In this document: piece by piece, positions 27,009 to 38,184 of the stretch
Numbering within the stretch: the stretch's first letter is position 1
Layout: each line of letters begins with the position of its first letter
The notes under the pieces: generated by a model
Told to the model about the DNA's origin: nothing
Database searches by the model: none
The model's input: the letters and a program-made list of their open reading frames with translations, nothing else
Position numbers and translations under genes: made by a program
Assembly (NCBI GenBank): GCA_030770425.1
Contig: JASJFT010000139.1
Span: forward strand, 1 to 64,000
Source: Darksidea phi
Taxonomy: Eukaryota > Ascomycota > Dothideomycetes > Pleosporales > Lentitheciaceae
Direction: 5' to 3'
Length of the DNA stretch: 64,000 bases

Positions 27009-27240
27009 TGTCCGGCTATGTATGCGCGTCGGCGGAGGTGGGGGATAAAGATATGGGGTGGCCGTTGAGTAATAGTGGAAAAGGGCAAGCGCGCAGTCAC
27101 GTTTTCTCGTGTAGCACGAACCCCTCATCGAATGTTTCTATCATCGCGTCACCATTGATAAAAGGCAACTTTCTTCCACCACTACTAGCACCACCAGCAT
27201 CACCGGCATCACCACCAGTTAGCAAACAAGCCTACAAAAG
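27009..27240. promoter_or_regulatory. Bidirectional promoter, elongin C / reductase
   Basis: A 232-base spacer between two divergent ATGs. It contains a run of CACC/ACCACCAG triplets at about 27176-27220, directly upstream of the reductase start, typical of a fungal leader. Confidence 0.5.
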
Positions 27241-28190
27241 ATGCCACGCTACCTCCACGCTCTAGTCATAGGCGGCAGCCGCGGTATCGGCTTCTCGATC
27301 GCCCAACTCCTCGCTCGAAACAAATACTCTGTAACGCTCCTCTCGCGCACGGAGCCCGCGCTCAAAGTCGCCCTCGCAACCCTCAACGGCCACGAGAACC
27401 CGTCCAGCTGCGGTCCTGCTAAAACAAATCTCACTTCTTGCTCTTTAAGCTAATACAAACTCGCAGCAAACATGCCCGCCACCCCCGAATTGAACATCAT
27501 CAACCCACCCCGCCCCCTCCACAACTACATAGTGGCCGACATAACCGTCCCCTCCTTCTGGACAAACGACAATTTCCCTGACGCATACAAGTTAGCCGGC
27601 CTACACTCGCGCAAGATCGACGTCTTGGTGAACTGCGCTGGCATCACGCAAACAGAGCTCTTCCAGCGCATGGAAGCCTCGTCCATCGAAAGCGTTGTCA
27701 ACACCAATCTGACCGCCATGATGGTGGGCACGAAGTACTTGCTGAAGAATAGATATATCTACGGGGGATCGAGGGACGAGTCGACGCACTCGCCTGTTAT
27801 AATTAACGTGGCGAGTTTGCTAGGACTGCGGGGAGGATCTGGAGCCGTGGCCTATGCCGCGAGCAAAGCGGGTGTGTTGGGATTCACACGGGCGCTTGCG
27901 ACGGAGATGGGACCGCTTCATGTAAGGGTAAACGCTATCGTGCCTGGATATGTTGAGACGGATATGACGAAAGGTGCGCTTTCACTATTTGCGCAAGCTC
28001 TAGACATTCATTTCCATGCGCTAACTAATATACACGGCCAGGCCTCAACCACGATGCACTCATCCAACGCATTCCACTCCGGCGTTTCGGCAAGCCCGAA
28101 GAAATCGCCCAAGCAGCCCTGTTCCTCGCCCAGAACGAGTACGCCCACAATTGCGTTATCAACCTGGATGGCGGTCTCTCCGCTGTATAA
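27241..28190 (+). CDS. Short-chain dehydrogenase, FabG/CBR4-like
   Basis: NAD(P)H-dependent reductase of the SDR family, most like 3-oxoacyl-[acyl carrier protein] reductases of the FabG/CBR4 type that act in mitochondrial fatty acid synthesis. Cofactor motif IGGSRGIGFSIA, NCAG in DVLVNCAGITQTELF, catalytic Ser in INVASLLGLRGG, YAASK dyad and VNAIVPGYVETDMTK are all present. The last exon follows an intron at about 27974-28041 and reads LRRFGKPEEIAQAALFLAQ, ending NLDGGLSAV at stop TAA 28188-28190. There must also be an intron around 27410-27471, because the frame stops at 27451 and resumes. I see no strong consensus donor there, so the joint is uncertain. The substrate is inferred from family only. 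Confidence 0.85.
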
Positions 28191-28520
28191 TACGTTGGTC
28201 AGGCCGCTTGCAATGCGGTCTTGCGTGGATGCTGTCGATGCACCTTACGTTCCCATGGATATTCGCACCCAGCTCCAAATGAAAATCGAAAACCCAGATT
28301 CCTCTCCAGATATCAGGTGGAATCGTGTAAAGCCAGAACGCCAGGTAGGGCTAAGCCAGGACGGGGGAGCCCGAAGTCTATACAATCAGAGGTCTCGTCA
28401 AATCGCGGAGATTGACGATGGTGAGAAAAGCATCGAAAAGGGCAAATGTATGTAGACGTTTCGAAGGGGCGGACGAAGAGTTCAGACCGAGCATGGATGC
28501 CGCCATGTCTACAGAAGTTA
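28191..28520. other. Convergent 3' spacer
   Basis: 330 bases between the stop codons of the reductase (rightward) and UBA2 (leftward). No gene or clear motif is seen. Confidence 0.5.
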
Positions 28521-30634
28521 TTAGTCATCGTCAATAATAATAGCACCGTTGCTCGTATCATCTACAAGCAGGACGTCATCATCATCGGGCGCCGCAGCGA
28601 CCTTGCCCTTCTTTGTGATCAGTTCGACCTCAAGCCCAGCTTCATCAGCCGTGCGCTTGCGGCTGCTAGTCAACTCGCCGTTCGTGACGCCGTTGGAAGT
28701 TTCATTGGCAACTCCATTGGTGATTGGATGAGCATGGCCATTGGTCTCGGGAACAGCAGTCTTCGTCTTCACTGGTTTAGGTGGGATCTGAATTTTGGCC
28801 GTCAGATAGATGGGTTCCGCCTCCGGGCTCAGTTCTTTCGCCGCAATATGCAAGACCAGATTGACCCTGGCCTCTTCATCGGCGTCGTCAATGATGACAA
28901 TCTCGCTATCGTTCTTCAGACCGAGTTCGCTGAATGTCTTGGATAGGTTGATATCCTCCTCCGGATCATAAAGGATATTGTCACCTTTGGTCACGCTAAA
29001 TTCCTCGCCGTAGCCGAGCTGCAACCGGAGAAGGCCTTCTACCAGGTCATTCAGTGTCGCGCGAGAGATGTCGACCTCAAGCGTAGTTTGCGCTACACTG
29101 CAGACCGCGCATTCGGGGTTGGGAGGGCCGAGGGCCTCGGTGGTCAAGCGACGCTCAGTGCCATTTGGCGTAAGAAAGACCATCTTGGCCTTGGGCAACT
29201 CTTCGCGCAAGACTTTGAACCCTTGCAAAACACAGAGAGATGCGGTCATGGCATTGGTTGTTGCGATTGCGGGAATGATGTTGCCGGCCATTTCTACGTA
29301 GATTAGCATAACTCACGAGGTGCAATAAGCTATGCATACGCTTGATATCAAACTTTGATCTCTTATCAATACCGAACACTGTAGACCTGAGATTTGCGCT
29401 CGCAGCAACAAAGTCCAGTGTATCCACGTCGTCCTTGTCGAATGTGAGGATTGGTGGCGCATTTCCGGTGTCGACATTCACCCGCGTCTCCTCAAGCCGA
29501 TCGCTCAGCCGCCGGATGCTGTCCAGGAAGACGGCAAAGTTTTCCGCAGCCGTCCACACCAACTGATCTTTTTGCGCAATCGTCGAGCCAACCCCAAGCG
29601 CTTCTTGGGCAAGAGCGTCGTAATCGAGCGGAACCGGAGGTGTCTTGTTCTTCCACATGTCCTCCATGCTCCGTAACCGATCGATGTCCTCCTTAAAGAC
29701 CTTGTCGAAGACCAGACGCGGAAATTCGGCAGAGCCCATGGTCATTCGTATGCGCTTCAGAGCCTGTGCCTCCTTGCGCAGGTTTCCAATCTCCTTCGAG
29801 TTCTCGGAGTCTTCGCTGTGATCTAGCTCAGGCGCATCGTCTTCTGAGGTGCCGAAAATCTCAGTGAATAAGTATGACTTCGCCCATACGATGCAGTGGA
29901 TCGGCTGGGTCGGGGTGCTCCGGATCGTGCAGACGGGGAAAGACTTAGGCACGGGTTTTCGCGTGCAGTCGTAGCATTGTGTCTTGCCCTAGAATGAGAT
30001 TAGCCTCCTGGAATGCTATATGGTTTATATCCCGATGGACACACTCGTCGGATGACCTGCACCTGGCCGTTGAACCCAGTCGTGCCGCTCTCAATCAGAG
30101 GTACATCGGCTGCCAGGCACATCTTATTCACATGCCGCCGCGCTTCCAGGTTGTCCAGCGCATTGAAAACGATATCGAAGGACTTGAACCACGCGACGTT
30201 GAATGTGTCGTCCTTGATGTTGGCATGGTAGGCCTCGATCTGCACGTTGGGGTTGAATCTGCCCGCCGATTCTTTTGCGACCTGTCGCGTCGATTAGCCA
30301 CCCCGCAATCGCGTCCGCTTTGTGCCTGCGCTGCATACCAATGCCTTCGACTTCTTGATGTGCTCATTGCGAAAGAGGAACTGCCGATTGAGATTGCTCA
30401 GGTCGATCGTATCGAGGTCGACAATATGGATCTCGCCGAAGCCTGTGAGAACAAGGTTCTTGAGAAGTTCGCAGCCGATGCCACCAGCTCCCACCATGAG
30501 CACGCGCGCCTGCGATATTATCAATATGTCGCCGTGGCGCAACTGTCGCAGAACGAGAGCTGTACCTGTTTGATGCGCGCCTGCAGGCTCCCGCCGAGGC
30601 TCTGTCGGGCGTACTTTTCGCGACCCGTCACCAT
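28521..30634 (-). CDS. uba2: SUMO-activating enzyme E1 catalytic subunit UBA2
   Basis: Adenylates SUMO and carries it as a thioester before passing it to the E2 Ubc9; works as a dimer with Aos1 in the nucleus. ATG 30634 gives [15 protein letters not shown]. The adenylation domain shows [17 protein letters not shown] and the [17 protein letters not shown] signature. Zinc ligands appear as CYDC and later CAVC. The active-site cysteine lies in [17 protein letters not shown]. The ubiquitin-fold domain follows (about 28800-29080), then an acidic tail with a basic nuclear-type motif ([14 protein letters not shown]) and ..IIIDDD at the end. Introns: about 30507-30560, about 30283-30340, about 29988-30045 and about 29290-29345. 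Length is about 620 residues, normal. The gene is head-to-head with the queuosine salvage gene. Confidence 0.93.
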
Positions 30635-31051
30635 GTCGATGGAATTTGTAGAAAGCTCTATCGGCATGCAAAGGTTTGAAGGACCAGACCTGAACAGGGT
30701 ACCAGGGCGAGGGAATCCAGAGGTTGGACGTCAGCGATGGGCACGGACGGTTTTCCCCAAGCTGACTATTTGGAGAAAGCGCCACAGCCTCATTTCTCGG
30801 CATTTGATTAGCTCAGCCCTGCCAGCATGCAAAGTGAATCAGGGTCGATACGAGGTCCGCTTCACCTCAACATCGATGCTGCACATTTCTTTTACTTCTA
30901 GAATGCAATAACTGCAAACCCCGCAATCGTTAAGGTACGGGCAAAGCTTGTCCAAGTTACTATACGACAGGAAAAATTTGTTCCGAGTCACTCCAATCAA
31001 CTACAATTTTGTCTGCCCGGCAGACCAGAGCCCATCGCTCCGCGGTTCAAG
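30635..31051. promoter_or_regulatory. Bidirectional promoter, uba2 / queuosine salvage
   Basis: 417 bases between two divergent start codons. No other gene is visible. It presumably contains both promoters. Confidence 0.5.
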
Positions 31052-32307
31052 ATGTCTGACGATGAAGTGGATCACGAGCTTTTGGACCTTCTCCGGGCAA
31101 GATTCGGGATCGGTCCTGCAAATCCGAATGCTCCTCCAGAGACCAAGGTTCTCCAGAATGCCGAGTTTATTTGCGATAACAGCACTGATGTTGCCCTCAA
31201 CATGCAGTATACAAAGCTTGCTGCCATCGCTATCGGAGAAGAGATGCAAAAGAGGGAGTACAGCACAAAGGTCTGGTCTGAACATGAGCTCCATCCCAAG
31301 ACAAAGGACGAAAGTACGGTCAACTTCATCTTCACCATGGATCTCCTGAATTTCAGCTTTTGGAGTGACAAGAGCGAGGAAGACAGGTTTGCGGTTAGCT
31401 ACAAGGGCAAGCGATGGACTGGGTATTTCAGCCTTGTTGCAGCGCTGCAGAGAGCGCTTGATGAAGACATACCAATTACGAACCCGGAGTTTTGGGTTGA
31501 CGAAGAGAAATGCACCGACGAGGTGATGAGGAATGTCTTCCGCTCCGAGACCGATGATGAAATGCCCATGTTCGAAGAGCGAATGCAGTGCCTGCGAGAA
31601 GCTGGACTTATACTAGAAGAGGTATGCAACCTTCTCCCTATACTGTAAGGCCTTCGTTAAGTACGTGGCCTAACATAATAGGAATTTGATAGTAGCGTCA
31701 CAACAATGATAGAACATGCCAAAGGTTCAGCAGCCGGTCTTGTGAACTTGCTTGCGGAACGATTCCCGTGCTTCAGAGATGAAGCAACCTTCGAGCGGAA
31801 GAAAGTGCGCTTCCTGAAGCGCGCACAGATCTTCGTCGCCGATCTTTGGGCTGCGTTCGAGGGCGAGGGGTATGGAGAGTTCAATGACATTGACAAGATC
31901 ACTATGTTTGCTGGTAAGCCTTCCATGGCCACAAGGCGATCTATGGGCCTATCACTAACCTCCCAGACTACCGCGTCCCGCAAATGCTACATACCTTAGG
32001 CGTCCTAGCATATTGCCCGCCCCTTGAAGCACGTATGCGACGTCAGGAGCTCATCGAGCCAGGTCACCCGTGGGAACTACAGATCAGAGGTAAACCTACA
32101 ACTCTCCCTCTAGATCTGCGCTAACTCTGAACAGGATGTAGCATATGGGCCATCGAGCAGCTTCGCCGCGAGATTGTCAAGCTCCAACCAGACGCAAACA
32201 TCAATGCCATTCTAATCGACTTCTTCCTCTACGACTTGGCAAAGGAAAAAGAACAAACCGGCGAAGAAGCAATCCCGCATCACCGGACACGGAGTATCTG
32301 GTACTGA
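31052..32307 (+). CDS. Queuosine salvage protein (Qng1/DUF2419)
   Basis: Member of the queuosine-5'-phosphate N-glycosylase family, which frees queuine from salvaged nucleotide for tRNA modification. ATG 31052. Family landmarks in order: NFIFTMDLLNFSFWSD, RWTGYFSLVAALQRALDE, ITNPEFW, FRSETDDEMPMFEER and the second half RFPCFRDEATFERKKV, FLKRAQIFVADLWAAFEG, then after introns DYRVPQMLHTLGVLAY, IEPGHPWELQIRG and SIWAIEQLRREI. The conserved Asp/Phe/Trp positions are kept. Introns: about 31622-31681, 31915-31966 and 32092-32140. The stop is TGA 32305. Length is about 355 residues, typical. Nothing is broken. Confidence 0.9.
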
Positions 32308-33539
32308 AGTCACAAGATGGCTATTTGCCCATTGATTGTTGTTTGCTTTGCTGCGTGATATCACTCGTTATGCATCTATGAAAGACTTTTGTCTGCCTTC
32401 TAAATTCTCTATGCATTCTTCAGACGCGCCTCGTTGCACAATGTCGGGTACCACACCTAGTCAGACACCGGCGGGAGATGCCGCACAACAAGCACCAGCG
32501 CAAACCGAAACATCAGCGCAAGCCGAACCTCAAACAGAAGTCGAGCCTCAAAGCAAAAGCCGAAGTTCCAGCGGCCCCGGAGGGTATCACAACAACCCGT
32601 CTTGCCACTACTACCGACTGCCGACGCTTTCCGGAAGCCCAAATGCAGCGCTAGGACGTGTTCCTATGGCGGAGACATGAGAGTCAGAGACATGTCCAAC
32701 GTCGCAAGCTTACCATTGATTCTCGAGTTCTATTCGCCAATAAGCAAGGACGGTCTTTGATCTAGATAGCAACTACAATATGCAGACCAGCCGAAAAGAT
32801 AGTCGACTGCATAGATACCATGGCAAAGACATGGCCGGGGCGTTTGAGAAGTAGAAGAGGGTGGCTATGCGGAAGGTGTTTTGATTGCGCGAGTTCGGTT
32901 TGGTTCACGGGGGTCACGGCTGGTATTCCACGCTTTCATACCAGTTCAGAAGCCTTTGAACTATGTCCCCCGTTGATCTTTTTTGCTTTATACACTCACT
33001 TTCTTTTAGTGTAATCCGCATGTTCTTTGCCCCATCAGCACCACCTCTTACCCCGCCGCTAACATACAATCTATTTCTTCACCCTCTTGGTGGAACCTAA
33101 AATCCTTCTCCTCATGCAGCTTCCCCCCTCACTCTAGCACGTCCGTAACGAATCATTTCACTCTGCTATAGATCCTGAGTATCTCAGCAGTAGGCGGTAG
33201 ATTTATCGATGCTCATAAATCTAGAATACGAGAGACGCTGATTGGTACTAAAGGTAGGCTTGACAGACAACGTTTGGCCTCGCGTTAGATGTTTGTAGCG
33301 GACACATCACGAACGAAAATAGTTCTTTTTCTGGCTGCGCCTGCTCGTTATGTTCTCTCGTTTGACATGTAGTTGTTCGTAGATGCTGCATTTTCGTTTA
33401 GCAATCGTTTGTCTGCGATGATTCGAAAGTGTTCATTTGCTGTTGTTTGCTTCCATCGATGTCTTCCCTCAACCACCCGCCTAAAAGATTGATTTCCATC
33501 CTTCACAGCCTACCCTCTTGGACATAACTAATGCAATCA
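32308..33539. other. Intergenic; possible small ORF at 32442-32680
   Basis: Mostly nothing recognisable. An open frame from ATG 32442 to 32680 encodes about 79 residues rich in Gln, Ala and Glu, of low complexity. It could be a small gene or 3' untranslated sequence; I do not call it. Confidence 0.4.
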
Positions 33540-34030
33540 TGACACACCCTTGGACCACTCGAAATCCGCATAACACACGCACAATCTTCATTCCGTCCCG
33601 CAAAGGAGGACGACGTCGAATACGTCGACCCTTCTTGGATCTGTGATGCTCTCAAAAACTGCCAAAGCTGCAATCATCTCTGGGTAGCTATCGAGATGGG
33701 TGTTTCAGGGATTCCTATCGCTTTCTTTCGAATACACACTCTCGCACGTGAGGTGCCACGGAAAAGATTCTTGCCTCTTCGCCGATCTATAGGAACTAAG
33801 AAAGCGATTCCATATATCTTCAGTTCGTTTTTTTTTTGCCCCACGCTCGGCGGTGGAGGGGCCATGAAAATGTAATCAGGTCAGGTTTGCTGAAAGAGGC
33901 GCAGGAGTGGGGAGCACGACGTGGCTACAAGCACATTGATGTTCACACGAGTAGCAGAGACTTTAAGTTGACTTTGCGATATCGGGTCGTTAAGGAGCCT
34001 GAGTTAGACGAGGACATGAGAGAAGGGTAG
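33540..34030 (+). pseudogene. Damaged GNAT-type N-acetyltransferase
   Basis: A frame from about 33571 reads RPAKEDDVEYV..SWI and NHLWVAIEMGVSGIPIAFFR, the usual opening of a GNAT fold (beta1-alpha1, then the central strands). It runs into a stop at 33870-33872, after a T-rich stretch. A second frame (33836-34030) continues GLLKEAQEWGARRGYKHIDV and LRYRVVKEPELDEDMREG, which is the C-terminal part of the same fold. The ATG at 33538 is in a different frame from the first part. I infer a decayed gene with frameshifts; unrecognised introns are the alternative. It lies next to a second GNAT-like copy. Confidence 0.45.
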
Positions 34031-34322
34031 ATTATGAGGAGGGGGTTGACCAGAACTGTGGGTCTTCCGTTTGGATCAGTGCCATACTTGTAGGTGCGGG
34101 GAACGACATGTTGGAGGTTGCTAGGGCTGGGAGAAGGACAGATTGGGTTCTTGTTCGGGTAGATCTGAGATTTACGAACTCGTGACCTTTGTGACTGGAT
34201 GAACAAACGCGCATATAACTCCACTTTTTCGGCTTATATTATCTATTTTTGTTTGATCAAATCCACGTATTCTGTACTTGTAATCATACCGCCATATCTG
34301 CAAGTATGTTAGACTGTTAGGC

Positions 34323-34928
34323 ATTCCATGCCCATCCCACATTGAAAATCAATTCCACCTACTACGACTAGCAGTCACCTACCGCCTCGCGACGACTTCC
34401 GACCTCCCAAACCTCCCACCCTCTACGCGACCTACCGCCCCACTCATCTCCAGCCAAGCACAGAGACTTCTTTGGGTAGCAACCATTAAAACGCCTATAT
34501 CGAGCCTAGAGAGACCGGTAGCCTTCATCCAAGTCTTGCCGATAACTCGCCCAGTTCCATGTACCAAGTTCTCGCCTTTCCGCCTAGCGCGAGGCCAAAC
34601 GAAGCCAATCAAATGCGCCCTCATACTAGCTTTCAATGTATTACCCGAATATGACGTCCACCCAGTAGGCGAGGAATTGCTCGATTACGTAGAGGTGCAG
34701 ACGATAGAAGGCGGTAACAGGGAAATTAGGATTCATGTGGATAAGAGGAGCGCTGCGGATCGTGAGTGGTTTGAAGGCAGGGAATATGCGGTAGTAGAGG
34801 ATGGTCCCGAGGGAGTTGGGCTGTGGCATGTCATGGTGGGTACGGCGTGGGATCCTTTCGTTGGTAGGTGGGTATATCCGGAGGAGGCGACGGGGATGTT
34901 GGCGTCGCAAATGCTTATGAAGACCTAA
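34323..34928 (+). pseudogene. GNAT-type N-acetyltransferase, start missing
   Basis: Open frame of about 200 residues ending TAA at 34926. It reads TYRLATTSDLPNLPP, LLWVATIKTP, RPVAFIQVLP, then ALILAFNVLPEYDVHPVGEELLDYV, REIRIHVDKRSAADREWFEG and EYAVVEDGPEGVGLWHVM: strand-helix order and the FxVL..Y..xxGxxLL pattern of GNAT enzymes. The acetyl-CoA loop Q/RxxGxG/A is degraded (DVHPVG). No good ATG precedes the domain, and the nearest one is inside it (34536). It may be a truncated or decaying acetyltransferase gene, or have an upstream exon I cannot see. Substrate unknown. Confidence 0.45.
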
Positions 34929-35661
34929 TTGAAGGGTGGGATATGTAGCTTCGGGTTTGAGCTCTATATGGAGAGTCGCTTTGATACTGCGCTTGTTAAC
35001 ATTATAACTGGCGATTATGACTAGATTTCAACGTAGATGCATTTTCATGTGTTACGAGATGAATCTAATTGAATGTCATATCCCGGCTGGAGCGTGCAGG
35101 GGGGAATATACATCTTGTATGCATGGCTTAGGAATGAAGTCGGGATAGGCTAACAATCATCGTATCAGCGCTGCCCCATCATAGCACCCGGATATGATCA
35201 TGGCCTCGGTTGGAAAGGCTGAGGTGGTGATTGAGAACCTGGGTTGATTGAGTAGTAGCTATGAAGGATTGTAGCTATATATACGTGGGCGAGATAGAAC
35301 GGAGGACGGTTGTAGCATGAGCAATCCTATTACATCTAGGCATTATTAGGTGCAGTAGAACCTTCCACCACAAGCACTGCGCCTTTCTCAAACTCTTTTC
35401 CAATAGCCTGCACTGGACGCCGCATTGCTAGGCACTCCGCGATATCTTTAGGATCGTCTTTCAGTCCTTCGATGTCGCATGCCAGTTGCTCGTTATCTGT
35501 GATTATCCGTGCTGCGGCTGCTTCACTTGAATTAGCGAGGTTGACGAGAGTCTGTTGGGCGCACACCTACTATAGATCTATTTCATGCCACAGCTGAGAT
35601 CATCGGCTTGGCTTGGAGAAAGAGTCAAGTTTGGATAGAGTATCAGAGTTATCCTCCTCTA
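34929..35661. other. Intergenic; doubtful small ORF 35336-35566 (-)
   Basis: No recognised gene. A leftward 76-residue frame (35336-35566) has reasonable composition (NLANSSEAAAARIITDNEQ) but no family I know, and could be a gene fragment. Confidence 0.4.
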
Positions 35662-38184
35662 CTACCTAGGCGGCTCCGTCCCCTTCAATTTCCTATACAA
35701 AAACTCCCTCGTCCTCCTCAACGCATACGGGTGAGTAGCCGCTACTCCGTGCTCGCCGCCAGGAATGAAAACCAAGTCGTAATCTTTCCCCGCATTATTC
35801 AGCGCGTTGACAACCTGCATCGTGCTTGCCGGATCCACATTCGTATCCAGCTCCCCGACGCTAAGCAACAGACTACCATTCAACCTCCATGCATTCACAA
35901 CATTGGAGCTCTCCTCGTAGCTCTGATCGACGGGGTATCCCATCCACGCCTCGTTCCACCAAATTTTGTCCATGCGATTGTCGTGGCATCCGCAGTCGGC
36001 GGCGGCGACGCTGTAGAAGTCGTTATGGAAGAGCAGAGCGCCCATGGCGTTTTGACCGCCTGCGGAGCCGCCGTATACACCGACACGGCCGATATCCATC
36101 CAAGGGCGCGTCGAAGCCGCCGCTTTCATCCAGGCGATGCGGTCGGGGAAGCCCGCATCTTTAAGGTTCTTGTGGCAGACGTCGTGGAAAGCTTTAGAGC
36201 GCCAGTTGGTGCCCATGCCGTCAATGAGAACGACAACGAAGCCCTGGTTTGCAAGTCGGTGCGCTTCATCGTGCATCATGTACTCCTTCGGCACGTAAAA
36301 ATCCTGTGGTCCAGCGTAGATTTTCTCGATGACGGGGTACTTTGTGCTGTTGTCCATCTTGTAGGGGCGGAAGATGAGGCCGTAGATCAGCGTAGAGTTG
36401 TCTCTGCCAGGCGCTGCAAAGCGCTCGGGGATGGGCCAAAGGATCCAGTCTAGGTTGCCCGCCGAGACATCGGTGGTCGCGTGCCCGGTTTCGGCGTCGC
36501 GCGTGACGGTCGTGGGGGCCATGTCCATGCGCGACCAAGTGTCTGTAAACGTCGTACGGTCTTCGCTGAAATACCATGAATGTGAGCCATCGCCTTCTGT
36601 CAGGATCTTGAAGTCTGAGCCGTCGAAGTTTACGCGCGCCAGATGGGCATAGTATGGGTCCTGGCCCGGCACAGCGCCAAATACCTTGATCCAGATTTGC
36701 CGTTTCGCTACATCTACATAGTCCACGGATCGCACTACCCATTCCCCTTTCGTGATCTGGTTCTTCATCTTCCCGCTCCTCATGTCGTAGAGGTAAAGGT
36801 GGTTCCAACCGTCACGCTCACTAGCCCAAATCAACTCGCTCGAGTTGGTGAGCTCTCGGTAATATAGCTTACTCGAGTAGTCGATAAATGTCTTGCTTGT
36901 TTCCTCGATCAAAACTCGCACCTCTCCCCGCGTGTTCATTCCGACTACACGCAAGACTTGATGGCCTCTTTGGTTGTACACGAAGCGGAACTCGGTGCTC
37001 TCCGCGTTCCACCCGCCATTCAGTGTAGAAATGAGGTACGGGTTCTGGAACAGCGCATCAGCGGTAGGGATCTCCTGCTTGCTCGTCAAATCGAACATCC
37101 GCGGCCGGTCGATGGTCACATTGTCACCAGGCTTCAAGTACTGCATCTGATGCAAGCGGGGCTGAACCTGGTCGTAAGGGCTCGATTCCACTGTATAGAC
37201 GATGTGTTTTTGGGCTCGCGTAGATTGGAATGCAACGGCGAATTTGTTGTCCGGCGAAGGGTAACTCCATCTGTTGAACGGGCTCTCTTCCGTTCCCGTC
37301 GTGGACAATTGGAATTCCTGCCCGTTTATATCGCGGAACCAGACGTTGTTGTCCCTTAAGAAGACTCTTGAGCGATCGGTTGTCTCATTGCTCTGGCGCT
37401 TAGACAAGCTCCCTACAGCCTCGACCAGGGCTCTCGGGGCAGGAAGCCCCTCCTCAACGACGGCTGCCTTCTCCTCTGGCCCAGCCGCAAAGCTCGCAAT
37501 GGCCTCACCATCCTTGGCTCTTGTAACTCGCCAGACATGGCCCTCATAAGTATGTTGGGTTACCGTGCGTCCGGCTTCGACATCCTGGTAGTGCTTCGCT
37601 TTACCATACCAGTCAATCCAGTACAACGACACCCGCCCCTTCGTGCGATTGATAAATTTGATTGCTGTCTCTCTCGAGCTCTTAACGGGCAGATGTTCTT
37701 CAGTCAAAGGCTTCAACGTCTCAGTGGCGTCTTGCTCATAGATGTCGCCCTCAAACGGCGCTAAAACGCCATCCTTTGTCCACTCCCAGTTTTTCTCTCC
37801 AGCGCGAAACTTCACAGTTGTGCAATTATTATCCACATCAATCCACGCGAACGGAAGGTTTGCAGCCGAGGCCTCAATCCCCTGTTGTCTGAGCGCCCTT
37901 GCCACCCCGTCATGGTCGAAAGCAGGCTGGCGCAGGCCCTGGTCCGGGTCGACATAGATGAATGTGGAATCTCCCGGCGCATTGCTCCTCCGGAACCAGA
38001 ATTTGTTGCTGCGTGAAATCCATTGAGGCCGCACTGCTGCTTGTGTATGCGCATCTCGATCTTTTTGCGCAATGTCCGTGACGCGCTTGTGTGTGGAGAA
38101 ATCTTGCGAAGCGCACACTTGAGGCGTAGAAATTAAAAAGAAGATAGAAAGTGCAAAGTGCACATGGCGAATGTATGCTCGCAT
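35662..38184 (-). CDS. Secreted S9 (DPP IV-like) peptidase with VHL-like beta domain
   Basis: Single exon, 840 residues from ATG 38184. An N-terminal hydrophobic leader (about 8-25, ALSIFFLISTPQVCA) indicates secretion. Residues about 160-235 resemble the beta domain of the von Hippel-Lindau protein: SRETAIKFINRTKGRVSLYW, IDWYGKAKHYQDVEAG, TYEGHVWRVTRAKDGE. The DPP IV N-terminal propeller follows (about 270-590, with FSTTGTEESPFNRW and YYRELTNSSELIWASERDGW). The C-terminal hydrolase domain has the nucleophile motif VYGGSAGGQNAMG (GxSxGG), Asp in GELDTNVDP and His in PGGEHGVAA, so the triad is complete. Expected to remove dipeptides or cleave oligopeptides outside the cell. The VHL-like insert is not part of ordinary DPP IV; its role is unknown. 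Confidence 0.9.
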   Translation of the reverse strand: MRAYIRHVHFALSIFFLISTPQVCASQDFSTHKRVTDIAQKDRDAHTQAAVRPQWISRSNKFWFRRSNAPGDSTFIYVDPDQGLRQPAFDHDGVARALRQQGIEASAANLPFAWIDVDNNCTTVKFRAGEKNWEWTKDGVLAPFEGDIYEQDATETLKPLTEEHLPVKSSRETAIKFINRTKGRVSLYWIDWYGKAKHYQDVEAGRTVTQHTYEGHVWRVTRAKDGEAIASFAAGPEEKAAVVEEGLPAPRALVEAVGSLSKRQSNETTDRSRVFLRDNNVWFRDINGQEFQLSTTGTEESPFNRWSYPSPDNKFAVAFQSTRAQKHIVYTVESSPYDQVQPRLHQMQYLKPGDNVTIDRPRMFDLTSKQEIPTADALFQNPYLISTLNGGWNAESTEFRFVYNQRGHQVLRVVGMNTRGEVRVLIEETSKTFIDYSSKLYYRELTNSSELIWASERDGWNHLYLYDMRSGKMKNQITKGEWVVRSVDYVDVAKRQIWIKVFGAVPGQDPYYAHLARVNFDGSDFKILTEGDGSHSWYFSEDRTTFTDTWSRMDMAPTTVTRDAETGHATTDVSAGNLDWILWPIPERFAAPGRDNSTLIYGLIFRPYKMDNSTKYPVIEKIYAGPQDFYVPKEYMMHDEAHRLANQGFVVVLIDGMGTNWRSKAFHDVCHKNLKDAGFPDRIAWMKAAASTRPWMDIGRVGVYGGSAGGQNAMGALLFHNDFYSVAAADCGCHDNRMDKIWWNEAWMGYPVDQSYEESSNVVNAWRLNGSLLLSVGELDTNVDPASTMQVVNALNNAGKDYDLVFIPGGEHGVAATHPYALRRTREFLYRKLKGTEPPR

